A stretch of DNA of 64,000 nt from Lingula anatina (GCF_001039355.2 NW_019775436.1:597617-661616); one strand, 5' to 3'. Numbered from the stretch's first letter, positions 1-12,392 are shown. Numbers and translations: made by a program. The notes: generated by a model from the letters alone, not told the origin.

Positions 1-940
1 AAGAAAAAAATGTACAGACTTGTTGTGGCTACCAAAATGAATGTAACAGGCAGCTTATTTTCCCATTACCATCCGTCTCTTGGTCAACTGTCCATTAAAC
101 TGCCCGCCATGATGGACTTGGTCATCGGTCATCATCAAATGACTGTCTTTTACTGGGACTATTTTTACATAAGTGGGTAACCAGTTGCAACAAGCTTATG
201 GTTTTGCTGTAATCAAAAGACTCGGCGAAACAAAGACCTTAGAAAGCCACAATTTATTTAATTCCGAAACAATAATTATAGGTTTTTTTTTCTTATTCAA
301 ATATTCTAAGTTTTTATGATATAACAATTTAAGGTATACTATACATGTTTAAAAAAGTCAAAAAAAGGTCCTATCTCTTCTTTGATTTCATATTTTACAA
401 AGTTTCCTGTATTTCCCGTATGAAAGATTTTAAACCCACTCATATAGAAGTGCCTGATGTCGCTATTTTCTTATGAAATATACAGAAAGACCGTGGCATC
501 TGGCCAAACATTTGGAACAAAACTATTCAATTAAAAATAGGAAAAAAAACGAATTCGAATGCAGGCTGTGATGGTTTGAGCAATGATTCATGAGTAACTG
601 CCTACATGTTTTAATCACTGCAAACTTATTAATTCCGCTGATAAAATTCAGCCCAAAAATAGCTTCTTCATAACCCAATCTGAACCCGAGATGTTTCATA
701 AAAAACTTTCACCTGAAAATTATTTAGTCTTAATTTTAAGACCAGACAGACAGATTTGACCCTAGATATTTAAATTTTGTTCTATTCAGGAAAATGTTTC
801 ACTGTTTTCTTTTCTTTTTTTTTTTTAACAGCAAGAAAGCAATGGTTATTGGTATGGGCCTGTTTTTTAAACTAAAGTAGACTAATTTAAATTTAGCTTG
901 AAATGAAGTAGCTCAAATTGTAGTCTAGAAGTTTAGACCA

Positions 941-1100
941 GGCCCTGGTTTCACAAAAAAACTTAGGCTAATAACTTAATTACCAAGGTTACATGGTCCT
1001 TTGGGCACATCTTACCCTATCATGAGCAGTGTAACAGCAATCTCAAGTCCTAGTCAACTAAGCCAAGAAACTGACTTAAGTTTTTTGTGAAACTGGGGCC
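941..1100. mobile_element. Short TIR element (MITE-like)
   Basis: The left end reads GGCCCTGGTTTCACAAAAAA and the right end is its near-perfect inverse (TTTTTTGTGAAACTGGGGCC), giving terminal inverted repeats of about 20-25 bp around a 160-bp non-coding core. No transposase is encoded, so it would be non-autonomous. Target-site duplication is not clear because the inverted repeat extends imperfectly a few bases outwards. Confidence 0.65.
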
Positions 1101-1849
1101 AGGTTTTTTTGGCTAAAGTTCTTCTCAGAAACCAGCCACTGACTTCAGTGAACTGAGCACCAAGATCAATAATCGAGCATATATTCTAAAGTGGAAACCT
1201 GCCTTGTGTAAGAAACTGTTGGAAGTGGACCTGGGGCAATATGTACAACTCTGCTCTGTCTGTCCAAACAATTAGAAATTGTAGCAATAAACTGGAAAAA
1301 CAAGTGCTGGTAAATGCGGTCCCCTTGCGTCATCCTGGTAACCCGTGTAGGAGAGGTGAAGGCAACCTAATGAGGGTTAAACTACAGGGCCTGTTGTCCC
1401 CTTTTTTTGTCCTCACCCTTTCATTCTATACTGTTCATTTTTATTGTTCAGGAACCAGTGTCTTAGATGCAATAAGTTTTAAAGAAAATACAGGAAATTT
1501 CACTAAAATTGTCAGCGACCAAGTGTCCCATTGGATGAAAAATCCTTTTTGATACTGAATGTGGGCTTTGAGACCCTTTTCAATTATTTTTCTTGGTGGA
1601 CGTTATGTGAATATCGAGATCACTTTACTAATCTTGGCAAAACCGGGAAATATGCAAAAGAACCTCATGCATGACTTTTCTCTCTTTTGAAATATCCAGC
1701 TTTATATTTTGCTTTTTTTTTTTGCTTTTTTTAAAGTTCTTTTATTAAAATTATTATCCAGACCAGTGAATCACAGTTCCAGCCAGTAGATTTCAGGAAA
1801 TTGGTGGTCCAAATGGCCAGAAAGCTGAAAAGTTAATGGCACAAACTGT

Positions 1850-2075
1850 AATGCCATACCATAGGCATACTATGGGCATATCATACCTTAGGCATACTAA
1901 GGGCACATCATACCATAGGCATACCATCCCATACAATACCATAGGCATACCATACCATACAATACCATACCAGAGCATAGCATAGGCATACCATGGGAAT
2001 ATCAGGCCATAGGTATAGTATACCATACAATACCACATGCCATACCATAGGCATTCCATACCACACTACACCATA
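1850..2075. repeat. CATACCATAGG-type minisatellite
   Basis: About 220 bp of imperfect repeats of CATACCATAGG/CATACCATA units. The reverse strand stays open across the array and would read as a Tyr/Trp/Met/Gly-rich peptide, which is a by-product of the repeat. It abuts the donor site of the poly-Gln exon. Confidence 0.8.
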
Positions 2076-2086
2076 TCCTCACTTAC

Positions 2087-2294
2087 CTGTACTATTTCTT
2101 GTATTCAGAGTCAAGCTTGAACTGCTACAACCAGAGCTTGCCACAGGACTATGCTGTTGTTGTTGCTGATTATGTAACTGTTGTTGTTGCTGCTGTTGCA
2201 TATGCTGTGGCTGCTGCTGCTGTTGATGGTGATGATGATGATGTTGTTGCTGCAGCTGATGCTGTTGGTGCAGTTGCTGTAGCTGATGGTGCTG
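2087..2294 (-). CDS. Poly-Gln/His coding exon of an unrecognised gene
   Basis: The minus strand has a pyrimidine-rich acceptor (TTTTTTTTCCAG at 2295-2306) and a strong donor (GTAAGT at 2081-2086) bounding a 208-nt exon. Read from its first base it encodes a Gln/His-rich tract (QQHHHHHHQQQQQ and similar) followed by a Ser-rich segment ending near SLTLNTRNST, open throughout. Such tracts are typical of transcription co-regulators and RNA-binding proteins, but the family cannot be named. A microexon candidate lies at about 3772-3794 (PEISKKK in a compatible frame). The exon at 4945-5006 ends in phase 2, so at least one intervening exon is missing from my model. A shadow frame ends in a stop 18 codons before the donor. 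Confidence 0.6.
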
Positions 2295-2798
2295 CTGGAA
2301 AAAAAACAAAACAATGCTGTGCGTCATTACTGTTGTTGTTACTGATGTTGATGATGTTGTATTTAATTGAAATGTAGATGTAGATCTATGGTTTTTTGGG
2401 TAAGGTGCAGGAAAAGCTCTCTGTAATGGTAATTACCTTATATAGACTGAAGTCTTGTGACTTATTGTAAAATCAAGTGCAATTTCACAAGATTTTGAGA
2501 AAAGTAGGGACAAAATAATTGGCAAACTAGTAAGTGTGGTGTGGCAACAACAGAAAAGCCTGAATTTATCCATGGATATTTTTCTGGTTGTTTTTTTTTT
2601 TTTTTCTTACAATCTTTTTTACATAACAGTAAAAATTTGCCATGTTTTGCGTGTCACTTTTGTAACACTTTATCTAACATCATTCCTGGTTAATGAGAGT
2701 TTCGCCCTTATCAATGAGACTCTGAAAAGTTAATCCCAACTCATGAGGATTTATGCATGTTTTCACACGTCACATGATGCCATGTATGCCAAGTCTAA

Positions 2799-3053
2799 GG
2801 CCCCATTCAGAATGGATGATCCTAGTAATAACTGATCTGCCGCCTAAATATGGCCGACCACAGTTCAAAAACGATTCCGCCGATTCCTGATGGTTTCCAG
2901 ACTTCACGCGCCCTTTTAAATGGATGAAATCTCTGCTCCTCGTGTGAAGGCGGGGAGGCCATCAGGAATCAGCAGCATCGCTTTTGAACTGTGATCGACC
3001 ATATTTAGTCAGCGCATCAGTAAGTACTCGGATCATCCATTCTGAATGGGGCC
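2799..3053. mobile_element. PIF/Harbinger-like MITE with ~100-bp TIRs
   Basis: The element begins GGCCCCATTCAGAATGGATG and ends with the inverse (CATCCATTCTGAATGGGGCC). The inverted repeats continue imperfectly for about 100 bp on each side. It is flanked by the trinucleotide TAA on both sides (2796-2798 and 3054-3056). A 3-bp TWA duplication with GG-rich termini is the signature of PIF/Harbinger elements. There is no coding capacity. Confidence 0.8.
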
Positions 3054-4350
3054 TAAGACTATCTTGAATGATTTCTGCTCAGGTTGGGATTTTCGAAAAC
3101 CAACTGGTGAAGTTCGCCTTATTCCTTTTATCTCACAGTCAAGACAATAGGTAGAGAAGGAGGCTACTGGAGGCATTCAAATTATACTAATATACTGTTA
3201 ATAAGCCTTGAAAGATTTGGATTAAAATGGTGCTCGATGTGGCCTTTGTTGAACATTACGCCCACTTCAAACTGATCCACAAATCAATTTGTGTGAACAC
3301 ACCCTCAGATTTGCAGACTGAATCCCTGAAATAGCAATCCAGTATTAAAAAATACTAAAGAAGGACACAAAGAGCTAGAGACCTATTAAGCAAATTGTGT
3401 GAATCAAGATGTAGGGGTTATTTTGGTTTACCAATTATCGTCATCCCTCCCTGCCCAACCCAGCAATTAAAGGGGTATTACAACTGTCAGGAATCCTTTA
3501 AAACTTACTATGGATTAGCTAATCCAGGCACTATGGCTTCATTAAGATTACTATAAATACTGGATAAACTGCTAATTGGGAAAATACATTATTCTATTTT
3601 GTCCTGTTCACACATGGGAAGACTCAGACTAGAAATTAGTTATTACTATCCAGCAGCTTAAAAGTTTTGTACTAAAATCCAGTGACAGGTTACTATTCAA
3701 CTGAATTTCATATCCTAATTAATAATTTTCACAAAACATGAATTAGTTATCTGTTGTAACGACTTACCTTCTTTTTTGATATTTCAGGAACTTATGTGAA
3801 AAGGAGGTAGGAAAAATTTAGTCTAAACTGATCCATGATCAGTCAGTATAAGCCCACTTAATTAGGATATTAGGTTTATTTCCAAAAAAAAAAACAAGCA
3901 ATTATATACAGTTCATACAGTTTACTGGACTTCTTCACACAAATTCAGGATAATACTGGACTATAATTTTCAACCTTTAAGGTATACTATCTACATCTCA
4001 AAATTTTCCTTATTTTTATATCTAAATTATCCTGCAAAGTTGGCAATCTTTTCTAATTCAAACTATCAAAATGGTTATACCTTAGAACTAAAATCATGTG
4101 ATTCCCCACTCTAGATCATTTATTAGAAATGCCTTGGTGTGAAACATTGAATCCAAGTGTAGGGGCTAGTCCTTTATTATTATCATTTTCATTTGGGGGA
4201 GACGGGGGGAGGGGGGGTCTTGGATAGAATGCCTTTAAAACAATGTAAGTCAAATGGGGTTCATGTTATTACTGCCAGAAATATTGACCTTGATGTTTAT
4301 TCATTGAAGGTACAACAACTGCTCATTTTGGTTAAAAAAAAAAAAAAAAG

Positions 4351-4650
4351 ATTTTCCTGGGGTAAACAATGATTTTCCCATACTTTCCAATGGTTAATGA
4401 ATCCATTTCTACATTCACAGTTAGTCCATCTTTTTTTTTCTTTTTTTTAAAATAATTTTTAAAAGATTATTAAGGAGTTACAGCTTTCTATGAAGGTCCA
4501 CGTGGTCTGACGGCAAGCACAGATTCCAGAAAAATTAAGTTAACCTCTGTTATGGTGGCAATATGGAATATATTATATTTCTAGGAGTTGTTTACAATGT
4601 ATTTATTTTGAAGTATGAATCTCAAAACCCATAGTTGTTATCCCTTCATA
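4351..4650 (+). repeat. Dispersed ~300-bp repeat, copy A
   Basis: This stretch matches 45006-45310 in the same orientation: both share ATTTTCCTGG, CCAATGGTTAATGAATCCAT, AGAATATATTATATTTCTA-like and TTATCCCTT segments in the same order. Divergence suggests an old interspersed repeat. No terminal repeats or coding potential are seen. Confidence 0.7.
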
Positions 4651-4944
4651 ATAGCAGTTTGATCAAGACACTAATAGGCAAAGACTAAGCACATTTGTTT
4701 AGTTTAAACTGCTTCTGACCATTGATAAGTTCAACGCGATTTACACAAATTTAACTAGGCAAATATTATAAAATACTCTAGGGTAAATAGGCAATGGAAG
4801 TATTGTAAACCAAATTTATTTTAAAAACAAATTAAAATGCCTATTATTACATTCTAGCTGCCCTGGACTGGCCTGAGTGTATATATATACATATGTGTGT
4901 GTACTTGGATACTTAGATATATAATGTGACTGGTCAAAACTCAC

Positions 4945-5006
4945 CTGTAGTCGACTCCATACATATGCTTCTGCCATGGCGGACTCAATCCCTCGTCAAA
5001 ATAGAT
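4945..5006 (-). CDS. Internal exon of the unrecognised minus-strand gene
   Basis: A 62-nt exon bounded by a good acceptor (CTTTTCTTCCAG) and donor (AG/GTGAG) on the minus strand. It reads IYFDEGLSPPWQKHMYGVDY without a stop and ends in phase 2. The composition looks like genuine globular protein. Its phase-0 start fits directly onto the candidate first exon at 17383-17439. I do not recognise the family. Membership of the same gene as the poly-Gln exon is inferred from strand and order only. Confidence 0.55.
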
Positions 5007-6380
5007 CTGGAAGAAAAGATTGCAAAATCATTAAAAATTGAAATATGACTTACTTCGAACAAAAACGCTTATTTTTTGTCTTTGTGGTTGTGGTGGCAAA
5101 ATGTGGGTTTAGGAGAAAAATACAAGTTTTTCTTTACTTCATTTTTTTTTTCCTTTTAAAACGACCTGAGTGAAATACAGACTGGCCATCACACCATCTC
5201 AACTGACCCCTCGGTGGTCATCCTATGGAACGGTCACCACTTAAACCTACCACTTAACAGAAGACCAAAAAAAAAAAAAAAAAAAAAAAAAATGTGGCAC
5301 CACACTCAACTTCCCATCATACGGACAGTTTGACCGATTATCATGAAATACAAATTACACATAATCTTTTTTTAAGTACGTCTGACCATCTCTATCACAT
5401 CTTAAATACCGAAACCCTCCCCCATCTTTTTCTTGTTCGACAGGACATTTGGAGTCATTACAATACATTAATGGTGTGTAGATTTTGCCATGTGATTCTG
5501 TATAGAGGTATGATGGAGTGACCGCTGATATCATGGTTTTTTAAAAAGCAGATACGCCCTGTTGTAAAAATGAAATACAAGAGGGTGGAGCAGCATGGAC
5601 ATATAGTATAAGCTTTTATCAGGCTAACTTTCAGATAAAATTTTTTAAGACAACTATCTTTGCTGGTAAGTTACTCAAAAATTTGAACCGGAAGATTATT
5701 TTTGTGACTCAGAACAAAAAAGTGAAACATTCCATACTTTTCTCAGACAAATTGGAAATTGTTCTCAATCATTTAAATCTCTCTACAAGGGTTTTTTATG
5801 TAAAAAAAAGAAAAAAAAATCCGCTAAAAAAAAAAAAAATCAAAGTAAGTTTTACCCAATGTAATGCCTATAAAATCTAAAACATCCCCTCTGATAGCAT
5901 CATAGTAATTTGAAGTGCCTCCCCCTCCCTCTCACTAAACTCACTAAATAAATCAAGTCATTTGTCTAAAATGCTAAAATGTAACCCACAGTGTTCTTGA
6001 GTCTTGACCCAGTTACTGTGGTGGATTATCTAGGTCAGAAACAAGCTGATATCTTTTTGTGTTCTATATGCTTTAGACGGGGGGTATTGCATCAACTGAA
6101 CAGGTTAGAAAAGATTTCTTAGAGTTAAATTTCACTCAGGTTTAATGTTTAACAAAGTAGGGATAAAATGGAGAATGTCGCGGGGGTTTTCTAAAGACTG
6201 TTTACCAAATGTAACAATGGTGAAGTATGTGTAAAGATTTTCCTGTGGGAACCAATAACAGATCAATAAGCCAAAAAAAAAAAAAAAGGAAGTTCAATAT
6301 CTGAGCTGTGTACCTTTTAACTTTCTCTATATCTTTCTTTAACATACAGATAGACACACACACTCACACATGGGCACACA

Positions 6381-6549
6381 CAGGGGCGGATTCAGAGATA
6401 TTTTCTGACAGTCTTCCAAATTATCTTTGTTGATCCGTCCTCCATTTTTGACCGTCTTCCGACAGAAAAAAAAAAGATACCCGTCAATGTAAACTTGAAA
6501 ATCTGACCGTCTTCTGGAAGACACAGAAGACGGCCTAAATCCGCCCCTG
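6381..6549. mobile_element. hAT-like MITE
   Basis: The 169-bp unit begins CAGGGGCGGATT and ends AATCCGCCCCTG, a 12-bp perfect terminal inverted repeat of the CAGGG type common in hAT elements. Internally there are inverted copies of a GACCGTCTTC motif. It sits inside a (CA)n microsatellite, so an 8-bp target duplication cannot be read with confidence. No transposase is present. Confidence 0.75.
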
Positions 6550-6552
6550 ACA

Positions 6553-6555
<3 letters not shown>

Positions 6556-6587
<32 letters not shown>
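6556..6587. repeat. (CA)n microsatellite
   Basis: An uninterrupted CA run beside the hAT-like element; CA-rich sequence lies on both sides of the insertion. Confidence 0.9.
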
Positions 6588-6590
<3 letters not shown>

Positions 6591-7758
6591 TACAAGAATA
6601 CATACACACACCTCCAGCCTTGAACGCAAATCACCACCTACACATTCCTAATTTCTTAAAAACACTTTCCACTGTCCTTTCTAAAATTTCTACACTGGAC
6701 TGGACCAAAGTGACCACATCAGACCCTTGCAGCTCTAAATTTACCAGCCAGACAGACACCACTGTAAGGGCTGTTATAGATTACCTTTCCGTTTTGCTAT
6801 TTACTTAACTGTCTGCTGATAACACTAGAGCTTCCCTAGCTGTGCCTGAACCACCTATTTTATAACTACCTTTGGGTCACTAGCGAGTTCTTCACAAGAT
6901 ACGGTTCACTTCATGAGGAGCTTTTAAACCTTGTTTAAAATCCAGGTATAACTTAAATCAGGAAAAAAATATGTGTGTGTGTGTGTGTATGTGTGTGTGT
7001 GTGTGTGTAAGAGGGGGGAGGAACAAGAGGGAAATGTGAATGTCACCCTGCCATTTGTGCCACAGGATTTTATTTGTAAAGTATTAGCTCAAGCTACAAA
7101 AAAATGACAATAAAAATATAGGAATTTAACAGCTTTATAGTCATTATTTTCCTTGTATGAACATAATAGCTTTATAAAACCACAGCACCAGACAACCAAA
7201 ACAGATAATCAAATAAACAGAAAAGTTGTTGCCTTTTCCGTTTTTTACAATTTTCAGATCATCTCAACTACACAAAATAATATTATAATTCACATGAAGA
7301 TTCATCTTTCTTACACATATCCAAAAATGGCATTCATTCTCAAGCCATAATATCATCCGCACATATACAGGGTTGTTGTAAGCTGTTACCAGCATTTAGA
7401 TAAGCCCTCATGAATTGGTATTACGTCCTTGTTTTTTCACTCAGACTCTATTCACTAATGCATATTTCAATAGAAAGAAACACAACAGGGCCCCATTCAT
7501 CAACGGGTTCACCTTAATTTCGTTTCAAGGCCGATTCCTATTTGAGGGCTATTTCCACTGCTTTGCATCCACCAGCTGACTTATAATCCAGGAGTTGAAT
7601 GATCAGCAAAATGACCAACGTAGACTGGACAACTGACCGATTACACATACTTCAATCGGTCCCATTCAGATCCAGACTTCTTACTGCACTTAAACCAGAT
7701 AAATACTAGCGTTGGTTTTAATTAAAATGTTTATTAACTTTCAGTCAATCAGACCCAT

Positions 7759-7916
7759 CAGGCCCATAGCCAGCAATTTCAAAAGGGGGGTTCTTTTTCT
7801 GAAAAAGTGGACCTTTTTCCATAAAAACTTCACGCACCTAGATCAAATTTTACCCAGAGTGGACCTTTTCCCAGCAAAAGGGACGGTTCTTTTGAACCCC
7901 CCTGGCTACGGGCCTG
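7759..7916 (+). mobile_element. CAGGCCC-ended MITE family, copy 1
   Basis: It begins CAGGCCCATAGCCAG and ends CTGGCTACGGGCCTG, giving 15-bp terminal inverted repeats with one mismatch. The body carries GGTTCTTTTTCTGAAAAAGT and TTTTACCCAGAG segments. A second copy in inverse orientation lies at 21263-21431 and a fragment at 20021-20092. The CAG termini suggest hAT affinity, which is inference. No coding potential. Confidence 0.75.
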
Positions 7917-9189
7917 CCCTTATACACAAATTGATGCCCAGGTGTGTTTTGAGTGGTATCTCTGTTGCTGAACAATACAACTCCAACTGTTAAACAGTAC
8001 ATGATGTTGTTTCATCAATTCTCTTTTCACCTGTGATACAGAACAGGTTCATGAAGATATATATTGTTCTATGTAAAGATGTAGGTTTTTGAATTGCTAC
8101 TAAGTTATAACCCCTGACTTTGGGATTTCAACTTGATTTTGACATTTATCATTCAATATTTATAATGGTTCTAGTTCATTTTTTTTTTTTTTACAAAAGG
8201 TTGTAGCCTAACAACTTTTTATTACAATAATGACATATGTTTATGATAATCTATAAGTTAATTAGAAAGTGTTAACTGGAAATAACAGAAATTGGGGGTA
8301 ATTTCCAAAACCATTTCAGGTTTTTAAACATAAAAGTGTTTCAAGGACTGCTAAAATTTCTATACTAAATTAGGTCCTGGTCTCAAATTACATAACTGTT
8401 ATAAAAGAAAATGAAAACATATAATTCCCAATTTCCTTTGAACAAAAATCATTTACATGCCATTATTGTGTTAAAAAGTAATTCAATTGTGTTAAAAATA
8501 ATATAATCAGCTTTTCTGAATCATGTCCCCGAAGACATTTTTTATCTATTCTGATAAGCCTCACATTCCAAATGCTTCCCTTATTTCCTGGATTAGAACA
8601 TCCACACTTAAATTTTCATAAATTTGGAATCTTTCTCAAATCTGGCATTGTAATAATAACAGTGTCATTATAAAACCCAGAAAGTTCAATATTTCCTCAC
8701 TGACAAATTTCCGATCCCCTGTCAGCCATCTTGATCAGGTTATAGCCCTTAAGGTCAAGACTGGAGGTAGACTGAGGGAGGGGGAGGAGAAGAGGGGAGG
8801 GGTGGGGGCACACCATATAGCCTCCGTCACACAATTCTTAAAATACACTTTACAGGCCAATGACCTGTGCGCTGTTATCCTGACAAAGGTGTCCAACAAG
8901 TTATCGGAAAAAAAAAAACAAAAAAAAAAAACAACAACAACTGTGAATGAAGAAATGAAAACAGTCCGAGTTTGACAAAAAAAAAAGAGTATTATCGTGC
9001 CCTTATAATATACATAATTACTGTATTCGATTTCAGCCAGACAATGCAACAGAGCTGTGTGTGTTTTTGTGTCATTCCCCATGGATCAATACCAGGCTGT
9101 CTGGGCATGAGTAGGTCGCAATACTCACTACCTGAATGCTACATCAGCCTTATAAAAGATATGCACTTGAAGCAAGGGAGATGTGGTTT

Positions 9190-9990
9190 TGTGGTGGCCT
9201 TAGATGGGTGTGTGGTGGCATAAGATGGGTGTGGGTGTGGGCTGGCATAAGGTGGGTGCAGGAGTATGGTAGGTATGGGTGTATGTTAGAATGAGATGGG
9301 TGTGGGCGTTTGGTGGCATAAGATCGGTGTGGGTGTGGGCTGGCATAAGGTGGGTGCAGGAGTATGGTAGGTATGGGTGTATGTTAGAATGAGATGGGTG
9401 TGGGCGTGTGGTGGCATAAGATGGGTGTGGGTATATGGTGGATATGGGTGTGTGATGGCATAAGATAGGTCTGGATGTATGGTGGGTATGGATGGCATGA
9501 AATGTGTGTTGTGCTATGTCGTAGCATAAAGTGGGTGTGTGGTAGCCCAAGGTGGATGTGGGTATGTGGTAATATAATAAGGATATGGGTGTCTGATGGC
9601 ATGAGGCGGGTGTATGGTAATATAGGATGGATATGGGTATATGGTGATGGGTATTTGGCCATGAGGTTGGTGTATGGTGATATGTGGGTATGGACGTGTG
9701 GCATAAGATATGGACACTGACAAAACATGCATGTGGATGTGTGGTAACGTGAGGTGTGTATGGGTGTGGAGACATGGGCGGTGACATTGGATGTGTGTGT
9801 GTGGGTGGTGGCACAAGATGGGTGTGAATGTGTGGTGACTTAATGTGGGTGTGGATATGTGGTGCCTTTATATGGATGTGTTGTGACTTTAGGTGGATGT
9901 GGGTGTGTGGTGACTTTAGGTGGGTGTGGGTGTGGGATGACACAAGGTGGATGTGGATGTATGGTGGCATTAAGTTAGTGAAGATGGTTG
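9190..9990. repeat. GTGTGG-rich minisatellite with ~100-bp higher-order period
   Basis: About 800 bp of imperfect ATGGGTGTGTGGTGGCATAAG-like units. The first part shows a higher-order repeat: a segment of about 100 bp (GGCTGGCATAAGGTGGGTGC onwards) occurs at about 9240 and again at about 9340. The complementary strand stays open for 296 codons as a His/Thr/Pro-rich peptide (9200-10090), explained by lack of stops in the repeat. Confidence 0.85.
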
Positions 9991-11222
9991 TTCTATTATC
10001 TGCCTTACAGGTGACAATCACAACACCAGTCACAATGGAAGTAGACTCCAAAACTGCACTAACAATAGCAATTATCTGAATCTCTTCCACTTAAAGTGTA
10101 CATGACAGTGTTTCCTACTCTGTACCAATCAAGTTATATTATTCAGCTCAGGTCAACAACCTTGCTTGACCAGATGTTTCCACACCAATGAGAATATATC
10201 TTCGTGGTTAAACAATTTTAATATATATATATATATAACAAGTTTCTGAGCCTTCATTGACCACAACATATATTTAAATACCTAATAACTAATCATGTGA
10301 AAAAAAATCTAGGTGTGTAATTCTAGTAGAGCATGCTCGAATCACGTTCAATTTAAACGAAAGGTGTAGATCTCATGTTAGAAAGCTGGCAGTGGGCCTG
10401 TTTGCACTGAAGACTTCGTTAGACCAAAGATATAGACTAATGTCACTTAAAACCTGCCTGCTAAATACGACTAGATAATGTGTGGGGAATCGTGGTGTGG
10501 TGGTATGTCCCCATGGAACATACTTGTCTGTTTCAATCTTAAATTGGGACAATCATTAAATTCAGACGGATTCCATTCATCACTTCACTGATGACTGATA
10601 AAGGTGCATTTAAGTCCTTTCTTTAGTATTAGTCGGATTTTACAAAACACAGATTTTATAATAAATTAAGGAAGATATTTATAATTGTAACAAAAGTGCA
10701 CTAAAAACCTTATTATCATTATTTCTTTAGTGTTTACAACTCCACTAACATGATGAATCTCCATAAACATCAATATGCTAAATATAGTATTTAGCGCTTG
10801 AGGTTCAGGCACAATTACCGTATTACCACATTTCAACCATCCCTGAGTACAAAGGCACTTTCTCCACCAAAACTAAAGCTCCATTTAACCACCATCAGTA
10901 TAAATGTCCTCTTTTTTACTCTAAAGCCTCCACATCAACATAAAGAATGATCTCCCATCGGCACAAATTATCCACCAGTGAAGGTTGGGAGATGTGTTGT
11001 CCTTTTGACCCCGGGTGTCTGCAGCCAGAGACCCACCCTCCGCTGATGATATACACTCTATCTGGGACTGCGGCTCTTGTCAATCTATCCATCAACACAT
11101 TAGAGGGGAGATGACCTTCTGAACTCCAGTGAAACCAAAACTGATACAAATTTCTGGATACACTGGCGAGTGCGGCCCTGGCACGGCACGCTGGCACGTG
11201 TGTATGTGTTTCTACACATGGG

Positions 11223-11223
<1 letters not shown>

Positions 11224-11256
<33 letters not shown>

Positions 11257-11280
11257 ACGCGCGAGTGAGAGAGAGAGAGA
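11224..11280. repeat. (GT)n followed by (GA)n
   Basis: A perfect GT run of about 32 bp followed by a GCGC interruption and a short GA run; compound microsatellite. Confidence 0.9.
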
Positions 11281-11944
11281 GAGGGGGAGAAAGGGAAAAT
11301 ACAATCAAGCATTGGGTATGTTGAAGCTCAATGCTACCATTATACAACAGCTTGTAAACGTATGATTCACAGCCACCATTCTGCAAAAATTTGAATATAT
11401 GATTCAATCATTAATATAGTTTTAACTTTTTCTGTAGCTAAAACACTTATTTTTGCACTTATGTCTTAAAAAATGAGACACTTGCCTCAAAATAATAATT
11501 TTGTATATTGATATCTTTTTACACTAACCTCATTTACAGCAGCCACTGCAATTTCAATGTGTTCACCTTGCTGAGAACAACTCTGTTTTCAATGTTTTTA
11601 TTTCAATATTCTATAGATATTTTTGCCCCTATTGCTTATATGTAAATCAGTCAATGTCTCCCTTTTCCCTGCTTGGACCGTTATATTCCGTGCAGCAAGA
11701 TGACTAGGTTCAGGCAGCACGGAGAGTTAGCATGTATCAAAAATAATTTTAATTAGCTAAAATAATTTTTTCTAAATGTGGACTTCACTTTGATCTGATA
11801 ATCTTGACTGTTTCAACTTGATACTCTTATTTGGCCTATACTTAGGGTTTAATGTTTAAAATTTCACTAGTTATTTCCTTTTTTATTTTCTTGCTGCAAA
11901 ACCAGTTGGTCCATCTGGCACACCATATACATCAGCTAACCAGC

Positions 11945-12200
11945 CATTGTGCCTGTCTGTCCGTCTGTCTATCTGTCTGCCTGACACTTGTTTACCTGTC
12001 ACTGTCATCTATCTCTTATTTCATTCTAGATAGCTAGTATCTATCACTCTAGCTGTCTATCTTCCACTTTTGCTCCATTCTAGATAGCTAATTCAGTCAA
12101 GATAGCTAGTCTATCTGTCTGTTTGTCTGTCTGCCTGTCTCTCTATTTGCCTACCCAACCCTGCTTACCAGTCACTGTCTATCACTCAGTCTAGATATCT
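11945..12200. repeat. CTGT/CTAT-rich tetranucleotide region
   Basis: Interrupted CTGT, CTGC and CTAT units in two blocks separated by GATAGCTAGT-type sequence. Degenerate simple repeat, no coding support. Confidence 0.7.
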
Positions 12201-12392
12201 TTCAGATTGCCCCAATGTTCATCATTCTCTCATCTTATGTAACCAAGAAATGGAAAGAATCCTGATAAATAAAGCAACAGTAAGAATCCTGATAAAGTCC
12301 CTGACCTACTACACACGCACCTAAATTGGAACTTGCTGATAACTTACAGGCTTTGTAATTATTTTAATCAGCCCAAATGACCCTTGCAAAAT

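Larger units (their letters stand above)
1..2086. other. Non-coding stretch, no gene recognised
   Basis: A+T-rich sequence with homopolymer runs. Open frames here are short and lack splice-site or family support. The only organised structures I see are a short inverted-repeat element (941-1100) and a CATACC-type minisatellite (about 1850-2075). On the minus strand it lies downstream of the poly-Gln exon at 2087, so it could hold further exons or UTR of that gene, but I could not identify any. Confidence 0.5.

Noticed and set aside
1241-1552. 103-codon plus-strand frame
   Set aside because: No domain, no splice support and ordinary A+T-rich composition; likely random.
3772-3794. 23-nt microexon with excellent acceptor and donor (minus strand)
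   Set aside because: It would fit phase 0 into the poly-Gln exon as PEISKKK, but joining it directly to the 4945-5006 exon gives a stop, so I mention it without listing it as an exon.
6339-6637. Two minus-strand frames with long Val-Cys runs
   Set aside because: Translations of the CA microsatellite and the hAT-like element.
9200-10090. 296-codon minus-strand open frame rich in His, Thr and Pro
   Set aside because: It is the complement of a GTGTGG minisatellite with no stops by composition, no splice support and no domain.
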